A DNA stretch of 64,000 nt from Platycnemis pennipes (Eukaryota > Arthropoda > Insecta > Odonata > Platycnemididae), in the NCBI GenBank assembly GCA_933228895.1, contig OW121854.1, positions 57,702,609 to 57,766,608 on the forward strand. The letters are read 5' to 3'. Under the pieces are notes generated by a model that worked only from the letters and a program-made list of their open reading frames with translations, had not been told where the DNA came from and did not search any database. Within the stretch, counting starts at the first letter, position 1. The number at the start of each line of letters is the position of its first letter. This document shows positions 45,473 to 58,324 of the stretch, in pieces. The position numbers were made by a program, and so were the translations under genes.

Positions 45473-46260
45473 CATAGTCTTCCTAGTGTCACCGCCTTTG
45501 ACGACTCGCATCCTTTAGGTGTCTCTACCACATTTTCCTATCTTTTTCAAATTTCCTCCCCACCAAAAGGAGGAGTTCCTTCACGAGAATATCTATATCC
45601 TCTCTCTCCCATATCCATCGCGCACATCTCAAAAGCCTCCAGATCTCGCTCAAGATCAAGGGAAGGTGGGTCGTTCGGTTTTATTTTTCCATTCAGAGCA
45701 AAACAGGACGTATATGAAAAAGTCTGGGATACGCGTTCCTCCTTCGTCCACGGTTATTTCCTCGTCCGTCTATTCCTCTTTTGTACGGGGATTGCCGCAG
45801 GGAGGAGAGAAGGGATCTCGAGGCATTGGGGTGTGGAGCGGAGTCACGTTCGTGCCGGGGTGGATCGCGAGAAGGTGAGCCCCGAGGGAAGCTGGAATAA
45901 AAGGAGTGGGTGCGGGAGGTAAGGGATGGACATGGGGTCCATCGCGGGCTGGGGTTGAGGACCGGGTGGGTGCCGGGTTCGTGGGATGTGGAACGTCCGC
46001 GACGGCGGGTATTTCCTCTCGGCGACGTGTGATTCACTCTTGCGTTCGTGAGATGTTCCATTCCGACCATCTCCGCTCTATCCAGACCGGAGGAAGGGCT
46101 TCGCGCAAAAAGGAAATGAAATTGACTAAGAAAACAAGAGAAAGGAGCGATTAAACGGTTTACTCTACAATATACATAGGTGTATTATTTTAAATAAATT
46201 TAGAATTCGTTATTGGTGTGAGATTGAGAAAAAAACTCTCCCTTCTTCCATCCAACCCAG
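45473..46260. other. Unassigned GC-rich DNA
   Basis: Three overlapping frames of 119-158 codons (two plus, one minus) span 45446-46070. The longest starts inside the preceding SINE. No domains. GC content explains the open frames. Confidence 0.5.
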
Positions 46261-46382
46261 CGGATCCAAACCGGTGTACCATGGCACTTCAGGAGGCTAG
46301 AGGTGCCAAGAGGTTATTACGGGAAAATGAAAAATGTTTAGTAGGATCAAATTCTGGTTCCTCCAAACGCCCGACAGTTAGC
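46261..46382 (+). other. Candidate 122-nt exon
   Basis: Bounded by a pyrimidine-rich acceptor (CTCCCTTCTTCCATCCAACC then CAG, ending 46260) and a consensus donor GTAAGT at 46383. Only one frame is open across it. It encodes DPNRCTMALQEARGAKRLL followed by a serine/lysine-rich stretch ending KRPTVS. The frame also runs on through the intron-like flanks, so openness alone is weak evidence. No family is recognised. Confidence 0.25.
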
Positions 46383-46388
46383 GTAAGT

Positions 46389-47269
46389 AATCGAAGCATT
46401 TTTTTTCAATCTGAGGATTAATTACTGCAAAGCGCCGATCATCCTTTGTAATGGGGAGGGAGGCCCTGTTGGATAAATAAAAAAATCTAAGATGGGTGTG
46501 CCAAGATTTTAACCTCAGTCCGAAGAGTGCCGCTAACGCAAAAGTTTGGGAATCACTGAATTTCTAACCTCTCGTCAATACAATACGCATATATTTTGGT
46601 TGTTATGAAATGTGCAATTACAATTTGAAACAGAAATACATAGAAAGGCATGATTCAAGAAAGAAAATCAAAAGAAAATACCATACAAATAGTATATCCA
46701 ATGTAAGCATTAATTAGTTGGAGTTTATGATGTGGGAAAATATGTGCAACTGTGGGAAACAGGAAGGATTATTATGGTTATGTCCTTTACGAAAAAACTC
46801 ACTGTAGGGAAAAAACACCCGCACTAGAAGGGAGGTGTGAAAATTTTGCGAAGTTGAGATTTAAACGAATTACACTTAGAGTGCATAGGAAAGTAAAGTT
46901 CCTGTTTTCTGCGTTGCTTTCGTTTTCTTACGCTAAATCTCTCTTCAGATTTTCGTATTTTCTATAGATAGAAAGTGTGGAAATAGATCTATTTTCACAC
47001 TTATTGCATCAGGCGATACTTAATGGAATTTGCTAAGCATTTTAATTACAAACAGTAACTTCGTAAGTCCTATTTCTTAGTAGCTCATGACTTACGTTTT
47101 AACATGTAGCGTAGTTTATAGTTCTGTGGTTTGTCCTGCCATGTATCGTAGGCTAAAGCTAAATGTGGCGTATGCTACAAATACATTTTGAAAGTTTTAG
47201 TTTAAGATATCTTCATGCTATCTAAAAGTAACTTTTTTCCTTCAGCGTCTTAGTTATGATAACGGCCTT
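46389..47269. other. Unassigned AT-rich DNA
   Basis: Nothing recognised. Confidence 0.5.
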
Positions 47270-47450
47270 CAGTATCTCAGGGTTTCCAATAAGTTTTCTC
47301 ATCCACCTACTGTGCTTCCTCTTGCTATCTGCTAGCAACACTCTTTAATCTCCACCATATTCAATACTTTATTCATCCCTCTCACGGTCCATTGCACTTT
47401 CTCCACCGAATCAAAGATATGAGCACCTTTTGTTTAGAGTTCACTAGTGT
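47270..47450 (-). mobile_element. LINE-B fragment, pseudogene
   Basis: Minus-strand frames give VEKVQWTVRGMNKVLNMVE, and after a shift DSKRKHSRWMRKLIGN. These fit the RRMEKIxWTERxTNEEVLNMVEEKR ... RxxWIGH block downstream of the reverse transcriptase. Heavily decayed. Confidence 0.45.
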
Positions 47451-48676
47451 TGACAATTAATATCTCTCCCCCTTCTTTCATTTCCTATTCTATTCCAGTA
47501 CCTGTGCGACTTATCCGTTTATCCAATTACCATGTTTCCATGGTGCGAATGGCATACAACTCCCGTGTACGTTAACTACTGGAAAATAAGTCGTCCAAAA
47601 TGCCACACAGCTTAAAATGGAGTTATTTGCACATAATATAAAAATGAAATTTAGAAAAGAGGAAATAATTGGCCACTTTTTTGGGCTAATGAGTAAGTCT
47701 CTCTTCTCTCACCTGCTGCATCGAGTTGCAGCGTGGGCTTAAAAGGTTCGTAAAAGCTTGTGCCGATGTTGCTTTTGTTGGGAAAGCAGCCGAGGCATAA
47801 AAATGTTCAAACCCTCGCTGTTATACTCACTGCTAAGCTGTAGTAATGGAGTTGCAGTAGAGTGGTTGCTCATCCTTAAAAGCCGCATTCTGCTGCTTAT
47901 AGTAAATTTATGGGGGAAGAAGCATTTTTGCCGCAGTGCATGCCGTACCAAAGTTTCTGAAGCATTATGCATTTGCTATTAGTATTTAACTCCTTGAATG
48001 TAAAATTAGGATCTATTCGAAGTGTTTAATAAGAATTATTTATTTTTTCTCCTTCTGCTCCTAATGCATTGCAAAAGGGGATTCCTTCGAGTAGTTCTGG
48101 GAATACCAGGTTGTAAATCCTATTGCGTCTAAAAACAGATGATATATTCCTTAAACCTTCGACCTCCTTTGCAAAGTTCAAAGAACAGTATACCTTCCCT
48201 CGTTGTAACATCTTTTATATTGTTAAGAGATCAATATGAATCAATTTCTTTTCTTAGTCTTTTTTTTTGGAGATATTATACTTGATTCGCTGGTAACCGC
48301 TTTGAGAAATGCGTACATTTATATCCAAATACTTGGAAAAGCTCTACCGATATATTTTTAAAGGTTGTACTTGAAAAGAAGACTATTAGGGTTAGATATT
48401 TTGAAGCAAGCATATCGAAAAGCTGATGATTGAATTAATATTATGTATATATATTTTTTCAAGTACTACAGGAATTCTGAAATTTACATAGCAGAAACAC
48501 GTTATTATTTGCTTTGTATTCTTTGCGAAGTAATGGAATTTTTGCGGAGGGCAAAATAATTCCGTGACGATATCTTGGAGGTGGCGACGATTCACCTATT
48601 TTTGTAAGCTAAGCGACCTTATCTTCAAGGTATTTCTTCTGCATACACCTTCATATTTGCAAAGAATAAGAATAAG
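47451..48676. other. Unassigned AT-rich DNA
   Basis: The frames at 47739-47982 overlap on opposite strands and have no features. Confidence 0.5.
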
Positions 48677-49110
48677 TTGGGGATCGGGCTGGATGGGGGT
48701 CTGTGAGTATAATATTGCCTTTCAACCCTGATGGCGTATGTTCTAATTCTAGGATCCCAAATTGGGGATCGGACTGGATCTGTGACTAGAATATCGGATT
48801 TCAACTCTGAGATCCCAGGATAAAATCCAGTCAGTGTTATGAATTTTATCGGTTTACCAATCCTTGATTAAGTAGGTACTTTGTCAAGAGCACTTTGCGC
48901 TCAATTCTCCTTCCGTCAGATTGTACGGTAGACCGAGGGCCTCTTCGGGCCCAACATTTAAAAAAGGGAAATGCCGACGCCGGTTTCATTTCAGCCTTTC
49001 TCCGTTCCCTTGTTGAATTCCAACCAATGTCCAATTACCAATATTTCTTTAAATATGCCGCCTCAAATGTAGATCTTCTCAATTGGTTGACTAGGAACTA
49101 CTTCTAGGAG
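48677..49110 (+). mobile_element. SINE family 1 with duplicated tRNA-like head
   Basis: The body at 48870-49060 is collinear with the reference SINE: CTCCTTCCGTCAGATTGTACG, GGGAAATGCCGACGCCGG, CTTTCTCCGTTCCC and CCAATGTCCAATTACC. Upstream, two head-like units sit in tandem with an 85-bp period (TTGGGGATCGGGCTGGAT at 48677 and TTGGGGATCGGACTGGAT at 48762). Each has a decayed B-box area (TTCTAATTCTAGG; GGATAAAATCC). Confidence 0.55.
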
Positions 49111-49194
49111 TAGTTTATAAACCCATCGTGTTCTGTTTGGTCAATTGCTGAAAAGAAAACAATTAACAAAAATAAAGTGATACACGGACTTTAA

Positions 49195-49560
49195 GAAAAG
49201 AAAATGAAAAAAGGTGTAGGGCTTTTGAGATGTGAATATGGAGAGGGATAGAGAAAGTAAGAGGTGTCAAAAGGAAGACGAACAGTAAAGTGCTAGAGTT
49301 GGTGGGAGAATAGAAACTTTGATTGAGAAAATTAGGAGAAGGCAGAAGATTTTTATGGATGAGGTAATAATGGAGGAGAGTGTTTTGAAGTACGTGACAG
49401 AGGGAATAATGCTGATAAAGCGGGTTAGAGGGAAGAGAATAACGGGTAATTTTGATAGAAATCTTGGGAGCAAGGATTTGGATAGGTGATGGGAGTGAGA
49501 AGGCAGGAGGGTCTGAAGAAGGACATTGTGTGAGTTGTAGGGGTTGTCTGAATGCCCATT
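49195..49560 (+). mobile_element. LINE-B fragment, pseudogene
   Basis: Translation pieces include IWRGIEKVRGVKRKTNSKVL, ELVGE, and after shifts KIRRRQKIFMDEVI and EGIMLIKRVRGKRI. This corresponds to EMWIWRRMEKIxWTERKTNEEVL-x-VGEKR ... EGxIEGKRxRGRxR of the family. No long open frame. The region 49200-49340 aligns with 18060-18170. Confidence 0.55.
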
Positions 49561-50887
49561 TAGACCTTACATCATCTGCAGAAAACTAATTGTTATTATC
49601 GAACTCATTGTTAATTATAATGCCCGCCTTAGCTCCACATTTATCATCCACATTGTTTGTCTTCACTCATCGCAATATTCCGCCCCAGTCTAAGTCCTCG
49701 CTGAATCTCCGCGTCTTTCCACGTCCCTCCCAAGGAGACCAGCTTCCTTACACCAAAATCCCGCTCCTTCTCGCGTGTCCCGAAGCCCTCGAATTTAATC
49801 TCGAAATTTAGTCGTCTCCGTCCCAGCCAGCGTGGTTCAGGAACGTGACGGGCGTGAGAATTGCCGTGGGGTGCGTGCCCATGCCTTCAGATCCTCGTGT
49901 AGGTTATTCCGCGCGGACCAACGCCGAGAGCGACGGGTTGGATATAGGCAGTAGTACTCCAGCCATTATTTATGCATGTACCTATTGCAATTAAATTAGG
50001 CATTCGAAGAAAAAATAAAATCGAGCGTTTGAAAAAATATTTTTCAGTAAATTTTATTCATTTTAGTCCGTTTGTATATACCAAACCATTTTTTACTCGT
50101 TTCTTATGCCATTTTTCAACTTTTATTCGTGCCATTGTTGCAGAAATAGAATCATTTTGTGTTCCGGTTAGCGTGATTCATGAAAACGGCCCGCAGAAGC
50201 CACAGGCACGCCTTCTTGTTGAGGTTTGGCTTGATTGGCGAGGGAAGACCTTTCCTGGTGCTACTTCCTGAGGAGATGGGAATTCGCAAATAGTCTGGGT
50301 AATGAGAGCCGTTCATTTCCTGGTCCGACCTGAGGTTTTCTAGGAAGACCTAGATCTCAGTAAATCGCGCAGTCTGGAAGTTTGCTCGTGTAGAGGGTGT
50401 AGGGTGAACCCACTCCAATCACCACTCTGGTGCCCGGTCTTCACCCTTAGTTTACACGCGACCTCTTGGATGCTAGGAGGGCTCACGATCTTTGCGGTTG
50501 TCTTTCTCTCGTAAATATCCTCGCTTCCGTGCCTGAATTCGGTTCGCCTCATTACGCAACATGCTCGGCTTTCGGTTACATTACGGCGTCTACTCATCGT
50601 GTCCTTATCCCTGTCTAAGCGCTAACCTCTTGCTCGTAGTGGTAGGGTAACTGCTGGAGGCAAAATCCATGAATGCTGGCTCCACTGGACGCAGTCGTAA
50701 ACATGTTCAATTGAAAAAAAAAGAAAAAAAACGGAATCGTCTTCTAGAACCTCTCTATAAAGTACTCTAAAGAGGGGAAAAAATCTTCAGTGGTAACTTT
50801 AGGGGGAAGACTTCATTAATAGAAATTCATATTGACCAATAAAAACTAACCTAATCTGAATATTAGATATTAGAGTAAAGTATAATT
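49561..50887. other. Unassigned DNA
   Basis: No recognised gene. 49680-49960 and 50380-50640 are GC-richer without features. Confidence 0.5.
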
Positions 50888-51030
50888 GGCTTTTAGGTGC
50901 TCCAGCGGCTAAGGTAATACCGCTCCGTCTGACCCAAATTCCTAAAAAATTAAACCTAAGACAAACAACATTCAATTCCCGAGGCGAGATACGAACCAGC
51001 AATCTTTGTGCTGCCAGACCGGCTCACTTA
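50888..51030 (-). mobile_element. SINE family 3 copy
   Basis: Minus strand: GTGAGCCGGTCTGGCAGCAC, AAAGATTGCTGGTTCGTATC (B-box area GGTTCGTATC), TCGCCTCGGG, then a body with TTTGTCTTAGGTTTAATTTT, ending TTAGCCGCTGGAGCACC. Its 3' end is shared with 44640-44808 and 30440-30535. Confidence 0.65.
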
Positions 51031-54000
51031 CAATTATATTTTTGCTAGTAAATATATGACTAAATAGATGAAATGAGAGGTAAAACGCTAAGAGAGAGGA
51101 CTATAGATGCGGTTGGGGTGATTTTATTTCGTAATTTGATCTTGCTAGGGCATTTAATAGATTTAAGTGGGCAGAGTCAAATAAAATATTTCAGATCTTA
51201 TACTAAATGATTCCAAATGGAGTCTTTTAACTGGAAATTTGCTATCGACATTGATGACACGAGTAAATATAGCTGATGTAGAGTGAAGGTTGTCGGTTAT
51301 AGAAGTAAGGGAGATGTGCTCTTTTCGCCAGCGCTGTTTAAATTACGACGGAATGGGGAGGGGGTAGTGGGATGGGCTCGGAGGGGGACTGGAAGCAGGT
51401 GAGGGAGTGAGACGCTCTTTAGATTATATTTGATAATGACAAAGCGTTAGTTGGCTAATCATGCTAGGGACTACAACCATTGTTGACCGGCGCCTTATCA
51501 ACCCTAATGTGGCGGCTGGCTTGTTTTTTTCTTTTAATTAGAAACCAATCTTCTTGGCTGGATGGATGGTCGGAGAAAAGATTCCGAGCTGAGGAATGGA
51601 ATGCTGTGAAGAGAGTTGAATGGGATGTTTGGGGGGGAGTTGGAAACGGTCGTTCCGAAACCGTAGGCGGAGTTTGTGGACGTTCCTCCCTCCCTCCTGC
51701 ATCCCTCTCCTCTCGTCGCACACTCTCTTTTTCGCATTCCCACGCCTTGCGCCCTCTTTCCCGAGTCCTGAGATCGCTGCAGTCGCCTGCAGCCTCTTTG
51801 GGTGTACGTGTCAGGTGTCCGAGCCCGTCCTCAATCTTCCCCGTACTCCCTTCACCCCCTCTAAGGTTGGCGCGCGATTCTGCCTCTATTCCCTCCCCCA
51901 ACTATCCCCTTCGCGTTCTCCCTTATTGTTCACCACCGCTGCTGTCTTGTGGCCAGGATGTCCTTCTCAGTTTCACTCTAGCTCCGTGGATGTATTTTTT
52001 TCCTTTTTGCTATTTTTTTAAACTTTTTTTTGTCTTCCTCTGCGTAGTTTCCCGTCTCCTCACTCTATCCAACCGCCTGCCTCTCATTGCTCTTTCCCGC
52101 GTTGAATATACATAAATACGCATACCTCACCGAGCATCGCCTATCCTTCCTGGCTCCCCCGTCGCTTTCCGTGCGTCTCATTAATTATGCTCCCGGTGTG
52201 GAAGTCGTGCCCTTCCACGCTCCTGGGTTTCCCAGCCACTTTCTCATTCATTCCCGTCCTACGTTATCATTGTGTGACCGCGGATGAAGGGACGTGTTCA
52301 TCTTTATTTTTCTCCTCTTTCTCGTCGTGCATTGAAATATTTCTTTTATTTTATGCGTGGAGGGCTGTGGCTGTTGTCGAGGGTTGACCGCGAGTGCACG
52401 TCACTGAGTTTAGAATGCATCTCGTGCCTGTTGCGCGAGTTCTCTATTTGCTTAGAGTGATGATTTGTAAAACCGCCAATATTGTGAAAGCATGAATACC
52501 GTTTTCTTCAATGAGGTACTCTGCTCTCATAAAACATGCATGATTCAACAGAAAATCTTCTCATCGTTGTTATTTGTATGTTTTGATTTCCATTCATTCT
52601 TACAAAGGCAAATTTAGTCTTTTTGTGGCAAAAAGTACTAAAATATGTCAAAAATCCAGTGCAATTTTTCTCAGACCATTTTCTTATAAGTTCATCGTCA
52701 CCGCTCATCGCTCCTATGATTAGATTGTCGTAGCTCTCTCCTCTGTTCTTTTACTAGCCATCTGTTATTATAAGCACAGTTCACATATAGATTTTTACTT
52801 TTCTTCCAAATATCATATCCAAGACCTGCACCTACTGATCTGCCACACTTCTCGATAGATATAGGGATGTTTCTCATATTAGAACGATAAATGATGTAAA
52901 ACGTAGGCTTCAAGAAAATCAAATATTCAAATATTGCTTTTTGCAAATAAAATTATTTGATATTTCATTGAATTAAACGCAAACAAATACGATAAAGATT
53001 TAGGGAAAAAAGACGAAAGGAATTTGAGCCTGCGCACATCTAGAATATAATGGCCACTGGCAAACTGAGAAAACGACTTTTGAAAGGGATTTATTGGGAT
53101 GAATTCAAGCTAATCCCAGTCTCACCTAATCTAATCACAATAAATTGATTTAACTGCGTAAATATTTAAAATACCTGCGTGATATTTTTTTGTGAGGGTA
53201 GATTTCTGGTTTCCCCAATTGTTTGTTTTTACTCCTTTCGAAAATTGAATAAAAAAAGAAATTGTGTGACCAATATCTGTTTTTATCGCGCTCGCTCGTG
53301 GCTGCACCTTTCTGTGAGGAGTCGCTTTTATTTTCCGGGTAAGCCGTGAAATTTTGCAATATTTTTTTCTTTTTTCATTCAAAACATACCATGATTCAGT
53401 AGAGTGCCAATTTTAATTGAATACGTTGAGCATTCACGTTCGCAAACAGTAATCCCAGTCTTTGCTTGCTTTATTTTGTAACGTTTTATTCCTGTTTTCC
53501 CATCAAATCAAGGCACTCACTAACCTAAGTGCTAATGGATATCTTCCCTACATTTTGCTTCATTTTAATATATTTTACATGTGCATTCGTACTTTTAAAT
53601 ATGTTTTATGGTCATGGTAGTCGTTGTTTTCAACCTTGACCGTTGATAGCCAAGGTAGGAAAATATCCAGTAATTTACTGCCTCCCCGTGGAATGGGAGG
53701 AATATGGCTGAGAGTTTTTGTTGTTAAGGGACGGGAAAGCTCTTGATAAATTAAATTCAGTATTAAACTCGCCAATACATTGAAGATAAGCGATATTTGG
53801 AGCATTTTTTCGAGGTTCATTCTTCTAATCCTACGGATACAGCTGCTAGCCCCACGTTAGTTTTTAGGATAACAATGGTCTGTGGGCGTTCCTTAGTGAT
53901 TCCTTGACGGCTTATATAATTGAAACGACATAATATTTCCTGAAACGATGCTGAAAACAAAATCTCGTTCGATTTAATATTACCTGAAACATCATTAGCT

Positions 54001-54465
54001 GGATATTGAGATTATGTTTCTTGAATTATATTCGCTTTATGGTCATGTTTCTAACCTGATGAGGAATAATTTATTTCATGCGTGTAAAATAAAGAATTAT
54101 ATTCTCTAGTTCAGTTTTATGGAAGTTCTTTTAACGTTTTCAAATGCGTCCGGTCTTTAGTTTTCATTGTTTATCGGCGGAAGAAAAAAACTGGTTTTTT
54201 TCTTCCGCTATGATATTCCACCAAATCAAGCCTGAAACAACTACCTTCTATCGGCGGAGACTGCAAAGAAATCTATCTTTGCTAATTTAAGCATAGTCTA
54301 AATTGCAACATCCCATGCATAGGCGTTGTTACGTTTTGATGGATGTTGAGGCTTTGGTATTGCCCTCGATTCTCTTACCTCAATGATTTAAGCCAATGTT
54401 GATGCAAGTAGCTTAAATAATAAATAATTTTACCCACGACGCCAAGCAAGAAGTATCGAGAACAG
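51031..54465. other. Unassigned; GC/pyrimidine-rich 51480-52400
   Basis: The longest frame in the window (51480-52115, 211 codons, plus) lies here, opposite a 145-codon minus frame. Its product is S/P/L-rich with no domain, and the interval is strongly C/T-biased, so I do not call it a gene. A CpG-rich promoter region is possible but unproven. 52400-54160 is AT-rich. A hairpin at 54178-54207 is listed separately. Confidence 0.5.
54178..54207. other. Perfect 14-bp stem-loop
   Basis: CGGAAGAAAAAAAC and GTTTTTTTCTTCCG are separated by only TG. The poly-A/T arms allow slippage. Function unknown. Confidence 0.6.
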
Positions 54466-54469
54466 AAAC

Positions 54470-54720
54470 TTTTAGGAAGAGCATGTGAACAGATTGAAGA
54501 CTATTGAGAAATGAGCTTCAAGGAGAGTTGAGAAAATAAGATGAACGGAAAGGGAAAGTGACGGAGAGCTGGTTGATTTCGTGAGAGCAAGGTAAGAACG
54601 TTGAACCAAGGGATTTAGAAGAGATTTAGTTGGTTGATGGAACAGTTAGTGGAGGTATTAGTTCGAAGACGGCCTTTACCGTAGAGCTATAAGATTCACG
54701 AGGAAGGGAAAAACATGTTC
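54470..54720 (+). mobile_element. Possible LINE-B fragment
   Basis: Pieces such as ERESDGELVDFVRAR followed by a RFSWLM-like stretch parallel the ERKTNEEVL-x-L-x-x-x-R ... RxxWIGH block. Too decayed to be sure. Confidence 0.3.
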
Positions 54721-56094
54721 CCGTCTAAGATATTATAAAGAGAGATGGGAATAATGCTTGAATGATAACATAAATTGAGTACAGGTGGAAAATTTGAAAA
54801 CGTTAAAGTAGACATCCCCCATCCCAAATTACTCTAATCCATAGAAAATAAATAATAACTCAACTCGCAAACAGATTGGGAATTTATTGCTGTTTATGTT
54901 GATAAGTTTCTTTATAAGACTTCGGCTACATAGGTGTTGCGGTTTTTTGCTATATTTCGCGATGATGTGAGTGGTCAAACCTGTCGGCGTAATGACGGGC
55001 TTTGGGTAATCCTCACTCTGTCCGCTTATGAAACGCGCGCCTACCGCTGTCCTAACCAGAAGTTTAATGGGCTTCTCAGTCTCGTCCTTTTAATCTCCTG
55101 GCACGGGTTATGATTAACAACTTCCTTGGGGTCACGCCTTAGGTGGTCATTTACCCGCGCCACCTTCCCATCCGCCGTGAACTCACGCCTTCCCGTACTA
55201 GTTGTCCAGCATTTCCTACCACCCCTGCCCCGTTGCCAGGTGCCATCTCTTTCTTGGCACGCCACCGCCACCCTCCGCTTGCCTTCTCCCCTCACCTTCA
55301 ACACTTCCTTTCGGGATCAATCCCCGCGAAAATTCACTCCCTGCAAGCGGGTCAACGTACCCGCTGGCCGCAAGGAATATCCGTTGACCTCCTCCTTCGC
55401 CTTTCCCTCTCCCTGTCCACCTTTTCGACGGTGGACAGGGGTTGGTGTGGGGCAACAGTCGATGCTCTCTGCCGGTTGTCCTCTCGCGTGTGTTGGTGCT
55501 TTGAGTGTGCGGGCAAGCACCGTGTGCACATTTTCCTGGGGCTGGAGTAATTGCAGGGCGTTCTGTAGGCTGGAGGTGGGAGTGGACACGCGAACTTATA
55601 ACGACGCCAATCCCCTTGCGCTCGAGTTTGCATACGATGGGTTCTCGCGTGGTGTTTTTCTCTTGTTTTCACGAGAGCGTGGACTCTCGTGACCTTAACT
55701 CCGTTCCAGCGGGACAACGCTGGAGATGCATCCTTTCCACTCGGCGTTTCCTCGCGACCGATGGAGAGTTGTTGTGATTAGTTCGTTGACTTGGGCGGTC
55801 GGTAGGAATATAATACCCAGGGAGCCATTATAAGGGCGTTGTCGGGGATACAACATGCGCAGGTAATTTTAATTCTTCCTCGTTTCTGCGGAAAGGCACA
55901 GTTGCGGTTAACTTTGTGTGATTTGGGGGAACTATATTACTGATGAAATTATTAGGCAGAATGTATCAAAAATATTTATTTCTGGCTCTCGCAGGCTCTA
56001 TAAATTCTCGTGATGGAATTATGATTTTGGGTTTTCCACTAAGAAGATTATATTTCACGGTGTAACTTAATTAAATCTAGTGCTAATACTAAGA
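54721..56094. other. Unassigned; GC-rich 55120-55780
   Basis: Several overlapping frames up to 188 codons (55126-55692) are open on both strands in GC-rich DNA. None has a recognisable domain, and they conflict with each other. A strong hairpin lies within (55411-55440). Confidence 0.5.
55411..55440. other. Perfect 11-bp GC-rich stem-loop
   Basis: CCCTGTCCACC and GGTGGACAGGG flank the 8-base loop TTTTCGAC. A stable hairpin in either strand's RNA. No known regulatory RNA family is recognised. Confidence 0.65.
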
Positions 56095-56215
56095 CGAGCA
56101 CAACATTCATGCTCTATGTCCCTATGCAGGATTTGAACCCACGATCTTTGCACCTACAGGCCGGAATTTTACCGACCGAGATAACACAGCCTGCTGAGGT
56201 CTCGTATAAATCATT
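56095..56215 (-). mobile_element. tRNA-derived SINE fragment
   Basis: Minus strand: GTTATCTCGGTCGGTAAAAT, TCCGGCCTGTAGGTGCAAAG, ATCGTGGGTTCAAATCCTGC. GGTTCAAATCC is a perfect B box, and the first 75 bases could fold as a decayed tRNA. The body then runs ATGTTGTGCTCGTCTTAG, as in family 3. Confidence 0.65.
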
Positions 56216-58324
56216 ATGCCATCATTAAATAATTTTACACTGCATCATATCACCAAAATAATCCAGTTTATAAATAACCACCATTTATTCGCTCGGTGCA
56301 TTTATTCATGCACTATCAGTATTGTTTTATCGGCCATCGTCATTAGAAACTTGTGAACAAAAGTTATATGGTATAAAGGCCTCATTTGAAGTAAAGTGGA
56401 TTTACGAAATGTTACCTTCCTCGAAACGTCCCTTTTAGGAGAGTTCAGGAATAGATAATTTCATTGGTACAAGACAGAAAATGTGTTCCTATAACCTTTC
56501 AGTACCTACCTATGTGGTTTTGCTTTTATTTTTTTTTTATTTTGTAAAAAATAAGTTTGCTCACAAGCGTAGATATTTCATATTTATTTAATAAACTTTA
56601 AAATAGCGGATTCAGTATTAGTATAGTCAATATCATCATGCTTTAGGGTTCAAATATATCTTTTATTGCAGCTGAGCACATTTACAGGCAGTTTTATGAC
56701 GACTAGTGGTAATTAATTGTTAATTTACACATACATTAGGGCACTGCAGAGGTTTTCAAAATGTATAGTTGCAAAAAGTTCATCGTAGGAGCAACTAGTT
56801 TATAAATTTTAGTTTCTGAAAAGCATACCCTTAGTTGTTATCGAACACAAAAATTAGCTACTTATGAATTTTAAAACTGGACCTTAATAAAATAACACCA
56901 AGCTAAAGGAGCGGTGGGTATAACGCTGTTACAAAGATGTTTTTTTTCTGAATAAGTTAGCGGAAGCTTACTTTGGCACGCGAGGGGTAATATCACGATC
57001 GCATTTGCAGTGACCTTTACCATTTGGCCTTGATTTTTGTTTCCTCCTTCTACATAACTTACGTCTTTCAATGCCTCTTGACACATTTCCAAACCTACTT
57101 TTAAACCCAGACCCCGGCCGGATCACATCAAACCCCACTATCCTTCCCACCCACTTACTTTCTCTCTTGCGCCTTCAACCCTGTCTTTTTTCTCTGCTTT
57201 TTCGCCTTTCTTTTTGTTTTCCGTCCCTTACTTTTTTTATTATTTCGTTGGGCAAAAAATGGCCCCCTCCGTGATCGTGCCAGTCTATTCAATTTTTTCA
57301 AGCACTCCATGATTATTATTTTTTTGGTTCCATACAAATTACTCCCCATGCCGTTCCACGGCGGAATTAAGTCAATCTGGGGAAACGAACTGGAGGGAAC
57401 AGCTTCCGTAGTGGAGCTTCCTGTTGTTTTCATGTGCCGCCGCCGCCCAGTATGCAAATATGTAGGCTAAGGTCACATGAATATTCCGTTTCGTGATTTT
57501 TGGGATGGAGAAAAATGTTAAAAACCACAGACCGGGCTGCAATAACCTCCCCTTTCGATCCAGTTGCATGGAGTTTGCTCCTTGCATCCTCTCCGCTTGG
57601 CTGGGACGTCACTAATGAGGTGGAGCTCCGGAATCCTAACGAGTACTTCGCGGGTCTTGACAAACGAACGGATTCATTTTAGCAACTCGTCCTTCGGGAA
57701 CGGGGTTAGTTACATTCCAAGGTTATCCAAACTCACAGACCCGGGTTTTATTTAACGTGCACACTTAAACTTAACAGAGATAGGCATACTAGAGTTGCGT
57801 TGGCGAAAGAGGCTTTTACTCTCTTGGAGGTAGGAGAAAACTAATGGCAAGCGCACTCGATAAAGGTGTAAAGAAGGCGTTAGTAGAAGGTTTGATGTGA
57901 TGTCCTGTGTAGTATGTTAGCCATACGTAAACCTTCATGAAAGGGATTCAGAAGTGATTGAAAACGTTATAGATGTACGATGGAGAAGGTGCAAGGTAGG
58001 GAAAGAAAACAAATGCTTATAATCATGCTTGGATGAAGGGCAAAATTTAATGGAAAAACGACGAGTTAAATATTATAGAAATCAATTGGCTTACCTTTTT
58101 AACAATTTTTGTATGGATTCTAATACAATTTCATGATTATTTATTGATTTAATCCACTTTACGCTCATGATTTTAATGGTTGTTATGTATAGGTACTTCG
58201 AGGCACTTCAGTTATATTGCTCTTTTTATCAGTATTGAACGGCAGTTTTGTCTTCTTCATTTTGGGATAAATTGTGATAATTTTTCAGCTAATGTATGTT
58301 TCAACATCATAGATGAACAATAAC
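56216..58324. other. Unassigned DNA
   Basis: No gene recognised. 57160-57260 is pyrimidine-rich. 57940-58060 has a faint LINE-B look (an RRMEKVQG-like stretch) that is too short to call. The remainder is AT-rich. Confidence 0.45.

Noticed and set aside
45446..45922. 158-codon plus-strand open frame
   Set aside because: Starts in the end of a SINE, conflicts with overlapping frames on both strands, no domain.
51480..52115. 211-codon plus-strand open frame, the longest in the window
   Set aside because: C/T-biased DNA, product is S/P/L-rich without a domain, a 145-codon frame is open on the opposite strand, and there is no splice or start context.
55126..55692. 188-codon plus-strand open frame
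   Set aside because: Overlaps several other frames on both strands in GC-rich DNA; no recognisable domain.
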